Source: Bryobacterales bacterium
GTDB taxonomy: Bacteria; Acidobacteriota; Terriglobia; Bryobacterales; Bryobacteraceae
Direction of reading: 5' to 3'
NCBI GenBank assembly: GCA_025353235.1
Contig: JANXQZ010001036.1
Span: 1-6,078 of the forward strand
DNA: 6,078 nucleotides
Shown piece after piece: positions 1-6,078 of this stretch (its first letter is position 1; each line of letters begins with the position of its first letter). The notes under the pieces are model-generated. The model had not been told where the DNA came from. It saw only the letters and a program-made list of their open reading frames with translations, and searched no databases. The translations under genes and the position numbers were made by a program.

Positions 1-437
1 TTCAGAGCGGTCATCCAGCGAAGATCGGCCGAGATAAGCGCGATGAGCAGTCCCGAAATCACCAAGCCGTTCAGCCGCCGGAGCCGGTTACCTTCCCCAG
101 CGTTCGGAATCGTATACAGCACCGCTGTCGCGAACAGGTGCAGAACAAATAAAAATTTGATGCCAATCACCATGTGGTAGTGCTGCGGGTAACTCGCCTT
201 GCTGAGATAGTTGTAGAGTCCAGATACGAGAACCGCTCCAATCGCCGTGTAGAGGATCGGGCGGAAGTTGGACACCATGCGATTCGATACCGCAGACGAA
301 TCGGCGCTCGAAAGGGAAGCGAGTGCCGGAGATACGATGTAACGCGCGTAAATGAACCCGCCCACGATGGTGATTGCGGAAATTATGTGCAACCAGCGCA
401 TGAACACACCGAGAACCAAGCCAAGACTCGCATCCAT
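1..437 (-). CDS. Four-helix integral membrane protein, CopD/DUF2269-like in style (3' end off window)
   Basis: Reading the minus strand from an ATG at 437-435 gives 145 codons without a stop up to the left edge, so the C-terminus is missing. Four hydrophobic stretches are visible, at about residues 6-33, 60-78, 88-110 and 122-138, joined by short polar loops: a small polytopic inner-membrane protein. The first helix carries an RWLHI motif with a glycine pair downstream, and further histidines sit at about 86, 88 and 100. Small CopD- or DUF2269-type membrane proteins have a similar WLH-plus-glycine first helix, sometimes linked to copper or haem. That likeness is from memory and is only suggestive. 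The ATG at 437 is the first plausible start and has no clear Shine-Dalgarno. A TATACT hexamer at 450-445 lies so close that the transcript could be leaderless. The gene is divergent from the hydrolase at 482. Coding status is well supported, function is not. Confidence 0.8.
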   Translation of the reverse strand, partial: MDASLGLVLGVFMRWLHIISAITIVGGFIYARYIVSPALASLSSADSSAVSNRMVSNFRPILYTAIGAVLVSGLYNYLSKASYPQHYHMVIGIKFLFVLHLFATAVLYTIPNAGEGNRLRRLNGLVISGLLIALISADLRWMTAL

Positions 438-481
438 ATAGTCAGAGTATACAAGGCGATAATCGGAGGTAGGCGCGAATC
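438..481. promoter_or_regulatory. Compact divergent intergenic region
   Basis: These 44 bp separate two divergently read genes and should hold both promoters unless these extend into coding DNA. A minus-strand -10-like TATACT sits at 450-445, and a plus-strand GATAAT lies at 458-463. The hexamer GTATAC at 448-453 is a self-complementary palindrome. I could not find a good -35 partner at standard spacing for either box, so the promoter assignments are tentative. Confidence 0.3.
465..470 (+). promoter_or_regulatory. Ribosome binding site GGAGGT for the MBL-fold hydrolase
   Basis: GGAGGT is a near-perfect Shine-Dalgarno sequence, 11 bases before the ATG at 482. The spacing is slightly long but workable, and it fixes the start of the hydrolase gene. 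Confidence 0.7.
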
Positions 482-1114
482 ATGATTCACGAAATTCTTC
501 CGGTGGGGATGCTTCAATGCAACTGCTCGGTGTTTGGCGACGAGCGGACGAAAGAGGCGATCGTCATCGATCCGGGTGACAACATTCAGGAAATAGTTGG
601 AATTCTAAAGCGCCACGGCCTAAAGGTGAAGGCGATCATCATCACTCACGCCCATATCGACCACATTGGGGGGGCCGCTAAGCTGAAAGCATTGACCGGC
701 GCACCGGTGCACATGAATGCGAACGATCAGGAATTGTACGACCACATCGATGTACAGGCCGGATGGCTTGGCATGGAAACGCCGAAGCAGACCGCCATCG
801 ACGTGCAGTCCCGCGACGGCGACAAGCTGGAATTGGGCGGCCGCGATTTCCACTTTCTGCATACTCCTGGGCATACGCAGGGAAGCATGAGCGTGTGGAT
901 TCCCGGCGAAGCCAAACTGGTAGCAGGCGACACGCTATTTCGCGACAGCATCGGGCGGACGGATCTTCCCGGCGGGGATGGGAAGCAAATCCTGCGCTCA
1001 ATTCAGGAGAAGCTGCTCGGTTTGCCGGGGGAAACGGTGGTGATTCCGGGGCACGGTGCGAACACGACAATTGAGCGCGAGCGAACTAGGAATCCGTTCT
1101 TACAGGGGCTGTAG
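482..1114 (+). CDS. MBL-fold metallohydrolase, glyoxalase II-like (YcbL type)
   Basis: This complete 210-residue protein has the full set of metallo-beta-lactamase-fold metal ligands. THAHIDH at 55-61 supplies H56, H58, D60 and H61. HTPGHT at 127-132 supplies H131. AGDTLF supplies the bridging D150, and IPGHG supplies H191. The segment around 153-165, with GRTDLPGG, is typical of the short glyoxalase II-like proteins of the YcbL group. These are cytoplasmic di-metal enzymes that hydrolyse thioesters such as S-lactoylglutathione. The protein ends shortly after the last ligand and lacks the C-terminal glutathione-binding domain of classic GloB (about 250 residues), so the true substrate is uncertain. 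There is no signal peptide. The start is supported by GGAGGT upstream. The last 29 bases overlap the end of the convergent small gene at 1086-1364. The fold is certain, the substrate is not. Confidence 0.95.
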   Translation: MIHEILPVGMLQCNCSVFGDERTKEAIVIDPGDNIQEIVGILKRHGLKVKAIIITHAHIDHIGGAAKLKALTGAPVHMNANDQELYDHIDVQAGWLGMETPKQTAIDVQSRDGDKLELGGRDFHFLHTPGHTQGSMSVWIPGEAKLVAGDTLFRDSIGRTDLPGGDGKQILRSIQEKLLGLPGETVVIPGHGANTTIERERTRNPFLQGL

Positions 1115-1364
1115 GACGACGTTTCAGCTCGTCCATCACGCCCGACACTAATTCCTTCGCGTCTGTCAGGCATTTGGAGATCATTTGGATGTCCATGGCG
1201 GGCTTGCCCGGCTGGCGGGAGCTTTGGCAGTAAACCCCGTGTTGTCCTACTAATACGAGCGCGTCGGTGAGCAAATCGAGCGTCACGGCCAGGCGGCCTC
1301 GTTCGAGTCCCATCATGAATTCGTGCTTTTCCAGCTCCTCCTCGCGCTCTTTGTAGACGGACAT
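1086..1364 (-). CDS. Small helical protein of unknown function (92 aa)
   Basis: I do not recognise this protein. It is 92 residues long, starting with MSVYKEREEELEKHEF, and appears mostly alpha-helical: a charged N-terminal helix (about 3-24), a leucine/valine-rich helix (24-42), a short loop with proline and glycine (50-56), and a second amphipathic helix (57-82). The tail is basic and proline-containing. There is no signal peptide or membrane span, so it is probably cytoplasmic. Cysteines lie at 46 and 65. I chose the ATG at 1364-1362 because the protein-like pattern begins there. The frame stays open upstream to 1637, but that stretch overlaps the opposite-strand gene at 1450 and reads as its shadow. 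An AGGA lies only two bases before the ATG, which is a poor ribosome site. The stop at 1088-1086 lies inside the 3' end of the hydrolase gene. It is probably real because it fills an otherwise empty interval. Confidence 0.6.
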   Translation of the reverse strand: MSVYKEREEELEKHEFMMGLERGRLAVTLDLLTDALVLVGQHGVYCQSSRQPGKPAMDIQMISKCLTDAKELVSGVMDELKRRPTAPVRTDS

Positions 1365-1449
1365 AATCCTACAGTAACGCAGCCCTAAAGCTTTGCCAGT
1401 ATGGAGCCGATCTAGTCTCTTGAACAAAACATTTGAGGAGTTACGATCA
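1365..1449. promoter_or_regulatory. Divergent intergenic region between the small helical gene and the secreted-protein gene
   Basis: These 85 bp separate two divergent starts and should contain both promoters. A TTGCCA at 1393-1398 resembles a -35 box on the plus strand, but no convincing -10 follows at 16-18 bp. No inverted repeat or riboswitch-like structure was obvious. Confidence 0.3.
1435..1440 (+). promoter_or_regulatory. Ribosome binding site GAGGAG for the secreted protein
   Basis: GAGGAG lies nine bases before the ATG at 1450. It decides that start over an in-frame ATG at 1393, because the protein then begins exactly at a signal peptide. Confidence 0.7.
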
Positions 1450-2010
1450 ATGGCTTTCATTTCCAAGGCGGCTTGGTTGGCGGTTGCCGTCATTCTGTGC
1501 CCTGCAGGATGGTGCGCAACGCGCACGAACGACGCGGAGTACCTCGGAGGGACGGTAAAGTCGATCCAGCCGAAGACGGCGGGCGCGTTGGATTTGGACG
1601 ACTCAAGCGATCTGCAATTTAAGTTCGCAACGTCCACTTATCGCTTGCCCTACAGCCAGATCCGAAGCTTTCATTTCTCGGAGGCCTCCAAGCCTCGTCC
1701 AAGACTGGGCCTCGTGCCGCTTCCCAAATTGCCTTTCAAGAGTCGGGAACAGGTTCTGGATCTGAGCTTCAAGGATGGGGGCGGGGACCTCGGCACCGTC
1801 AGCTTCCGCCTAACCGGAAACCATCGCTCCTCGACGGAGTGGATTCTCTCGCAGAGAATTGAAAAAGATAAGAAAGCCGGAGAACACGCCGAACAAATGA
1901 AGCATCCCGAAGCATGGTGGGGCGACAAGTATTGGAAGACAAGTCGCAACAAGGCGGTATGGCTGGAGTCCCGTCCAGAGTCGGCCAGCGCAGTGGCGAG
2001 CTCTAAGTAA
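1450..2010 (+). CDS. Secreted protein of unknown function, acidobacterial type
   Basis: This 186-residue protein starts with a signal peptide: a lysine at 6, a hydrophobic core over about 7-18, and a likely cleavage near 20-23. No lipobox is present, so it should be free in the periplasm or outside the cell. The mature part opens with EYLGGTVKSI (about 30-39). A beta-rich region follows, with LDLDDSSDLQFKF (47-59), YRLPYSQIRSFHF (64-76) and a second strand pair around 101-120. The pattern of an opening GGT strand, an acidic turn and an 'xxPYxxIxxxxF' strand recalls short secreted proteins I have seen in acidobacterial genomes without a known role. That is memory, not a search result. The C-terminal third is charged and helical (128-152), followed by a tryptophan-rich patch around 155-171. 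The kinase gene begins 90 bp downstream on the same strand, so cotranscription is possible. Confidence 0.8.
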   Translation: MAFISKAAWLAVAVILCPAGWCATRTNDAEYLGGTVKSIQPKTAGALDLDDSSDLQFKFATSTYRLPYSQIRSFHFSEASKPRPRLGLVPLPKLPFKSREQVLDLSFKDGGGDLGTVSFRLTGNHRSSTEWILSQRIEKDKKAGEHAEQMKHPEAWWGDKYWKTSRNKAVWLESRPESASAVASSK

Positions 2011-2100
2011 GAGGCTTCCAGGCTGGCGGCGCTGGGCGTGCCTGAAATCAATGGTCATGCAATACTTGGATCGTCACCTTCGTAAGCGCTCCCTTGCCGA
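2011..2100. other. Intergenic gap upstream of the histidine kinase
   Basis: These 90 bp hold no convincing promoter or terminator. A weak stem (CAGGC at 2019-2023 with GCCTG at 2040-2044) has a 16-base loop and no T-run. A 27-codon reading frame starts at ATG 2051 and runs through the kinase start to a TAA at 2132-2134. It has no ribosome site and is not called as a gene. Confidence 0.3.
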
Positions 2101-3510
2101 ATGCCGTCTCGAGAATTCTCTAACGTGCCTGTAATCGAATCCATCGTAAGCGAAGACGGCAACCCCAGGTTAGACCCGGAACTCCGGATCAAAGCCGATG
2201 CTGACTTGTCCAGCCGAGGTCTCCCTGGAGTATGGGCGCACCTCTTTCTGGTGCAGTTTCTGCTAATCGGCAGCGACTTTTTCAAAACGAACCCAATGGT
2301 CGCTTCTCTCTTCGCCTTTGTAACCGTTGGCGCCAGTCTCGCCAGAATGGCGGTTGTCCTTAGAAAAGACGCTATTGTTTCCGCAAGTCCCAACCTGTGG
2401 CGAACGCTGTTTGGCGCAACGCTTCTCGTCGTAGCTGGGTGCTGGGGCAGCCTTACGGCCTATATCCTTCTTAGTTACGGATACGGGAACTGGAGTTCAC
2501 TCCTGCTCACGTTCTGTGTCCTCGGACTCAGCGCTGGCTCGCTGATCTCGCTTACTCCCAACTACAAGATCTTGGCAATTTATCTCTGCCTGGTGGTCGC
2601 GCCGAGCATTATCACAAACCTATTTCTCGGCGGCCAACGGGGCTATGCCATGGCGGCCGTCACCAGCATCCACCTGGCTTTCCTCATGTACCAAGGAAGG
2701 TACCTCAGCGGAGAATACTGGAAAGCGCTTCGAGGCCACCAACTGCTGGAATTGGCTAAGAAGCAGGCCGAGACGGCGAACGAGAGCAAGAGTTTGTTCC
2801 TTGCCAATATGAGCCATGAGCTGAGAACGCCCATGAATGGGATCCTCGGCATGACCGAGTTGGCACTCGACACAGACCTAACCGACGAACAACGCGATTA
2901 CCTGCAAACTGCCCAGCAATCCGGGGAAGACTTGCTGCGGTTATTGAACGACGTTCTAGACTTCTCGAAAATCGACGCCAACAAACTCGATCTCGACGAG
3001 GAAGAGGTTGAGGTCCGGCCGCTCCTGGCTGAGACGACGAAAGTATTCTCTTTGCAAGCCGCGCAGAAAAGCCTTACATTCGACTGCAACGTTGCCTCGG
3101 AAGTGCCCGAGTTCTTCTTTGGGGACGCTGGAAGAACTCGCCAGATACTCGTCAATCTGATTGGAAATGCGCTCAAGTTCACCCATCGAGGGGGGATCTG
3201 GGTAACCGTGGGAATAGATCCCGGATTTCTGCACTTCAGAATTCGCGATACCGGAATCGGCATCACTCAGGAGCAGCAGTCGGTCATTTTCCAGCCATTT
3301 TCACAAGCTGACGGGTCCATGAGCCGACGCTATGGCGGGACCGGTTTGGGATTGACGATTTCCACGCGACTGGTGGAGATTATGCAAGGCCATTTATGGG
3401 TGGAAAGCGAGCCTGCCAAGGGCTCGACCTTCCATTTCACGATCCGGCTGCCCGAGCGGGCGACTGAGCCCGATGTCCCCATGCAAAAGCTGGAAGAGGT
3501 GAGCCGTTAA
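2101..3510 (+). CDS. Membrane sensor histidine kinase without receiver domain
   Basis: This 469-residue protein is a two-component sensor kinase of the inner membrane. After a polar N-terminus (1-42), about six hydrophobic segments follow at roughly 45-60, 66-87, 103-124, 133-153, 157-176 and 181-197, with only short loops. This suggests an intramembrane sensor of MASE type. A helical linker (205-232) leads to the phosphoacceptor domain, with [15 protein letters not shown] and H239 as the phosphorylated histidine. The HATPase_c domain shows the N box ([10 protein letters not shown]352/N356), G1 box (RDTGIGI, D383), F box (FQPF, 397-400) and G2 box (GGTGLGL, 412-418). The H-box style is that of hybrid kinases, yet the protein ends 20 residues after the catalytic domain with no receiver. 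No response regulator gene is in the window, so its partner lies elsewhere. A TAA at 2083 limits the start to 2101 or later. No clear ribosome site is visible. Confidence 0.95.
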   Translation: MPSREFSNVPVIESIVSEDGNPRLDPELRIKADADLSSRGLPGVWAHLFLVQFLLIGSDFFKTNPMVASLFAFVTVGASLARMAVVLRKDAIVSASPNLWRTLFGATLLVVAGCWGSLTAYILLSYGYGNWSSLLLTFCVLGLSAGSLISLTPNYKILAIYLCLVVAPSIITNLFLGGQRGYAMAAVTSIHLAFLMYQGRYLSGEYWKALRGHQLLELAKKQAETANESKSLFLANMSHELRTPMNGILGMTELALDTDLTDEQRDYLQTAQQSGEDLLRLLNDVLDFSKIDANKLDLDEEEVEVRPLLAETTKVFSLQAAQKSLTFDCNVASEVPEFFFGDAGRTRQILVNLIGNALKFTHRGGIWVTVGIDPGFLHFRIRDTGIGITQEQQSVIFQPFSQADGSMSRRYGGTGLGLTISTRLVEIMQGHLWVESEPAKGSTFHFTIRLPERATEPDVPMQKLEEVSR

Positions 3511-3515
3511 GGTTC

Positions 3516-4424
3516 CTACAGAACAGCCCTCACCGCATGTCCTAATTCCCCGGCAGTCATGCTCCCCGGATGATACAGCCGCACGATGCCGCGCTTATCC
3601 ACCAGCACCAGCGTGGGCGTAGTGCTAACCCCGTAAATTTTCAAGTTTTCTTCGCTTACCGGCACGGGCATATCCGCCAAATCCAAATAGTACTTGCGCC
3701 GGATTTCGTCAATGTACTTGATTTCGTCCTGCGGTGTGGCGTCCTGGCCCTTCGCCATGTACCCATAACGCCGCGTGGGCCCGATAATCGTCAACCCCTG
3801 CCCGGCGAACTCCTTCTTTACCAAGGAAAGCTCGCGCCGCTCCAGTTTGCAGTCGCCGCACCAGTGAGCCCAGAAAAAGAGCAGCACGGGCTTGCCCTTC
3901 AGAGCGCTGAGAGCAACAGGTTTGGGCCCCAGGAATTCGTGTTCATCGAGCGCCGGGGCCGGCTTCCCCACAAGATCGAACAAGTTAATGTTCTTCTGAA
4001 TACGAGACCTGATCGAAGTAGTTCGATACAAAGCGAGTTCCTGCCGCAGGAAGTGCAACGCCTCTCCACGCTCGCCCCTAGCTGCCAGGATCTGCGCCTG
4101 CACTTCAATCGCGGCACCCAGCGCGAGCGGCAGATGCGGCTCCTTGTCGAGCGACTGCTTCTTCAACTGGTCCAGAGCCAGCTTCTGCGTTTTCTGCGCG
4201 TACGCCTGAGCTTGGTCGTAATGCTTGTTGGCCAGAGCCCCCCGCCCAAGCCACGACAACGCCTCCAGCATCTCAGGCGTGATCCCATGTTCTGCGCGGT
4301 ACTTTTCAATCAACGAATCACCCAGCGCATAATCTTGTCTTTCGATAGCAGCGCGGACGTCCGCCACGATTTCCGCTGCAGAGGTGGAAACAATCATAAA
4401 TAATAGGAGGAGAACACGCATCAC
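3516..4424 (-). CDS. Exported TlpA-like thioredoxin-fold protein with helical N-terminal region
   Basis: This protein of 302 residues starts at GTG 4424, or 301 residues from the ATG immediately after it. It begins with a signal peptide (about 1-17, ending STSAA), so it should act outside the cytoplasm. Residues 18-148 are helical with alanine-rich repeats resembling TPR units, notably around 57-85 and 101-132. Residues 150-302 form a redoxin/TlpA thioredoxin fold: VGKPAP entry, LKGKPVLLFFW strand, the active site WCGDC (C189, C192), and the cis-proline in STTPT (P270). Proteins of this fold reduce or exchange disulfides, often for cytochrome c maturation or extracytoplasmic protein repair. 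A 20-30 residue insert after the active-site helix (about 216-245) is typical of some redoxins. The start overlaps the stop of the SDR gene (GTGATG over TGA), indicating translational coupling. Its stop lies 5 bp from the kinase stop. The fold is certain, the partner is unknown. Confidence 0.92.
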   Translation of the reverse strand: MMRVLLLLFMIVSTSAAEIVADVRAAIERQDYALGDSLIEKYRAEHGITPEMLEALSWLGRGALANKHYDQAQAYAQKTQKLALDQLKKQSLDKEPHLPLALGAAIEVQAQILAARGERGEALHFLRQELALYRTTSIRSRIQKNINLFDLVGKPAPALDEHEFLGPKPVALSALKGKPVLLFFWAHWCGDCKLERRELSLVKKEFAGQGLTIIGPTRRYGYMAKGQDATPQDEIKYIDEIRRKYYLDLADMPVPVSEENLKIYGVSTTPTLVLVDKRGIVRLYHPGSMTAGELGHAVRAVL

Positions 4425-5188
4425 ATGGACGATAAAGTCCGGCCGCCATCGATCACCAGAGTCTGCCCGGTTAGGTATGAACCGCCATCGCTGGCCAGCA
4501 ACAAAGCAGCCTCCGCAATTTCGCGCGGCTGCCCAAGATGCTTGATGGGCTGCGATGCAAGCATTTGGGCGTAGCGGCTCTCATCCTTCCAGTAATACTC
4601 GCTGAGGACAGTCTGAATCAGCCCCGGCGCGATCGCGTTCACGCGCACGCCCTTCGGACCAAGTTCGAGCGCGTAAGATTGGGTCATCATGATGAGCGCG
4701 GCCTTGGTCATGCTATACAAAAGCCCATGAAACTGGGGCCTCAATCCTGCAATAGACGCGATATTGATGATGGAGCCGCAGCCGCGGTCGCACATTCCTG
4801 GCGCCACCAGCCGCATGAGCCGATAGGTGCTTTTCAGATTCACTTCCACCATTTTGTCGAACTGGGTATCGTCCATCTCGATGGCCGGACCCTGAGCGAT
4901 ATTCGTGGCCGCATTGTTCACCAGCACATCGATCTTGCCAAACTCCTGGTGCGCCGACTCGACCAGTTGCTGAAGGTCCTCCAGCTTCCCCACGTGGCAT
5001 GCGCGAGGCACCACCTTTCCCCCGGAACCCGCGCCGTTGATCTCGTCCGCGACCGGATCCAGCCGATCTTGCTTGCGGCCGCAAATGATAACCGTCGCGC
5101 ATTCCCGCGCGAACGCTTCCGCGATGGCCTTTCCGATTCCTCGACTGCCACCCGTTACAATGGCAACTTTCCCTTTCAGTTGGTTCAT
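4421..5188 (-). CDS. Short-chain dehydrogenase/reductase (SDR), classical type
   Basis: This complete 255-residue cytoplasmic NAD(P)-dependent oxidoreductase has every classical SDR landmark: the cofactor glycine motif TGGSRGIG (12-19), NNAA (91-94), N117, and the catalytic triad S145, Y158 and K162 in YSMTK, followed by PG at 188-189. Length is normal for the family. R38 after the second strand (CGRK) suggests preference for NADP, though this is inference. The segment CHVGK at 64-68 replaces the commoner CDV and also occurs, as I recall, in DHRS4-type carbonyl reductases. The substrate is probably a sugar, polyol or ketone, judging from the isomerase-like gene ahead of it. The start ATG overlaps the stop of that gene in an ATGA tetranucleotide (5188-5185), and its own stop overlaps the start of the thioredoxin-fold gene. 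It is the middle member of a tight operon. Confidence 0.95.
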   Translation of the reverse strand: MNQLKGKVAIVTGGSRGIGKAIAEAFARECATVIICGRKQDRLDPVADEINGAGSGGKVVPRACHVGKLEDLQQLVESAHQEFGKIDVLVNNAATNIAQGPAIEMDDTQFDKMVEVNLKSTYRLMRLVAPGMCDRGCGSIINIASIAGLRPQFHGLLYSMTKAALIMMTQSYALELGPKGVRVNAIAPGLIQTVLSEYYWKDESRYAQMLASQPIKHLGQPREIAEAALLLASDGGSYLTGQTLVIDGGRTLSSM

Positions 5189-6078
5189 AAGTCGATCAGC
5201 TTCTTCGTGTATTGTATGCTCGCTTCCAAGTCTTCGCGCTGCCGTTGAGCCAGCAATTCTTTTAGGACAGGTCCCTGCTTTGGTCTAGGCTTCCCTTTTT
5301 CGACCAAGTCGGCAAAGCGCTGAAATTCCCAAGCCCGCACAGTCTTATACTTGTCCCAAAACTCAGGCTTCCGATAAGGAAAAATACGGGGCCCGGTAAC
5401 AATAATTTCAAGCGACAGCGCGCGCCCGGGACAGAGTTCAGCATACTTCCGAACGTAGCCGTCGATATCGATATTCCCATCGCCCATCCGAACCCATTGG
5501 ACCGCCGCACCCTCGGGAACGCTCCAAACCGCCGTGTCGCGGACATGGCTCGTCAACACGTAAGGGTGCAGCGTTTCCAGCGTGAGGTGCGGATCTTCGA
5601 TGGTCCAGAGCGGATTGCCGGAGTCCAGGCAAACCCCCACGAAATCCTTACCCGCTTCTTCCACGAGTGTCTTCAGTTCGCGTGCTTGCATGTCGCCCGC
5701 ATGATTTTCGATGGCGATCTTGATTCCCTGATCGACAGCTCGCGATCGCGAAGCGCGCAGAACCCGGACCATGTCTTCGATGTGCGCGTCGATCCCCGGC
5801 GGCGTCTTGCGATCGTCCATGCTCCCGAGCACCGTCCTGACAATCGGCGATCCAACATGAACCGCCGCCGTAATCATCTTGGCCAGTTGCTCTTCCGCAG
5901 TTCCCTGTTTGGCATCGAACATAGCCGAGGTGGGGCAAATTGAGCGCATCCCGATCTCGACCTGAATCCCGAGCCGTTCGGCGTGGGCTCGAACCTTCTT
6001 GAGGTGCTCCGGTTCCAGATTTCCAATGAAGCGAATCTCGGAGAAATGGACCACCTTCGCACTCTGCCGGGCGGCATA
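5185..6078 (-). CDS. Sugar phosphate isomerase/epimerase-like TIM barrel (5' end off window)
   Basis: The frame is open from the right edge to a TGA at 5187-5185, giving 297 residues without the N-terminus. A GTG at 6054 could be read as a start, but the preceding codons still look like protein, and HFSEIRF is the second barrel strand rather than a beginning, so the gene almost certainly continues outside. Motifs of the xylose isomerase-like family follow in order, numbering from the edge: IAIENH with E124, CLDSGNPLW with D152, TSHVRD with H178, and SLEI with E224. These four supply the usual E-D-H-E metal site. VRMGDGNIDIDGY (about 196-208) is also typical. Enzymes of this family isomerise or epimerise sugars, keto-sugars or inositols using a divalent metal in the cytoplasm. 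No signal peptide can be judged. The overlap with the SDR gene suggests that the two act in one sugar or polyol route. Confidence 0.92.
   Translation of the reverse strand, partial: YAARQSAKVVHFSEIRFIGNLEPEHLKKVRAHAERLGIQVEIGMRSICPTSAMFDAKQGTAEEQLAKMITAAVHVGSPIVRTVLGSMDDRKTPPGIDAHIEDMVRVLRASRSRAVDQGIKIAIENHAGDMQARELKTLVEEAGKDFVGVCLDSGNPLWTIEDPHLTLETLHPYVLTSHVRDTAVWSVPEGAAVQWVRMGDGNIDIDGYVRKYAELCPGRALSLEIIVTGPRIFPYRKPEFWDKYKTVRAWEFQRFADLVEKGKPRPKQGPVLKELLAQRQREDLEASIQYTKKLIDL

Noticed and set aside
174..485. Plus-strand open frame of 103 codons at the left end
   Set aside because: It is antisense to the membrane gene, whose translation shows four clean hydrophobic helices. The frame's product is highly charged and shows no recognisable fold.
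1365..1637. N-terminal extension of the small minus-strand gene to 1637
   Set aside because: The extra 91 codons overlap the start and signal peptide of the opposite-strand secreted protein and look non-protein-like. Starting at 1364 avoids this.
2019..2044. Possible terminator after the secreted-protein gene
   Set aside because: The stem is only five pairs with a 16-base loop, and no T-run follows.
2106..2120. Adjoining CTCGAG and GAATTC sites that could suggest a cloning linker
   Set aside because: They lie in frame within the kinase N-terminus, with no vector-like sequence or composition break on either side. Chance occurrence is the simpler explanation.
3570..4403. Plus-strand open frame of 277 codons opposite the TlpA-like gene
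   Set aside because: It lies antisense to a gene with signal peptide, CxxC site and cis-proline. Its translation is rich in R, Q, H and L and has no fold-like pattern. This is a typical shadow of GC-biased codons.
4538..5248. Plus-strand open frame of 236 codons opposite the SDR gene
   Set aside because: The opposite strand has all SDR motifs. The frame's product is histidine- and arginine-rich with no recognisable domain.
6052..6054. GTG as the start of the TIM-barrel gene
   Set aside because: The frame stays open to the window edge, no ribosome site precedes it, and the residues after it are an internal barrel strand, so the real start is most likely outside.

Overview
The window reads as ordinary chromosomal DNA from a moderately GC-rich (by eye), densely coded Gram-negative-type bacterium, most likely an Acidobacteriota member near Solibacter/Bryobacter. 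That placement is inference. It rests on the small secreted protein at 1450-2010, which resembles in style a family I associate with acidobacterial genomes, and on the sugar-isomerase-like TIM barrel, SDR and secreted thioredoxin-fold protein lying together. No rRNA, tRNA, insertion sequence, CRISPR array, phage gene or clear repeat was seen.

Layout, left to right. (1) Positions 1-437, minus strand: a four-helix membrane protein, cut by the left edge. (2) Positions 482-1114, plus strand: a complete glyoxalase II-like metallo-beta-lactamase-fold hydrolase, divergent from the membrane gene across 44 bp. (3) Positions 1086-1364, minus strand: a small helical protein of unknown function whose end overlaps the end of the hydrolase gene. 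(4) Positions 1450-2010, plus strand: a secreted protein of unknown function. (5) Positions 2101-3510, plus strand: a membrane histidine kinase with about six N-terminal membrane segments and no receiver domain. (6-8) Positions 6078 down to 3516, minus strand: a tightly overlapping three-gene unit encoding a TIM-barrel isomerase/epimerase (5' end beyond the right edge), a short-chain dehydrogenase and an exported TlpA-like thiol-disulfide protein with a helical N-terminal region. The kinase and this unit converge with only 5 bp between stop codons.

The three-gene unit is the one functional group that sequence structure supports directly: stop and start codons overlap at both junctions, so translation is probably coupled. 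The first two products would suit isomerisation and oxidation of a sugar or polyol. The third is exported and its link to them is unclear. The remaining genes look like independent one-gene units. I found no convincing sign of a new multi-gene system. The points most worth checking are the mixed cytoplasmic/exported operon, the orphan kinase with its unusual membrane sensor, and the two small proteins of unknown function.
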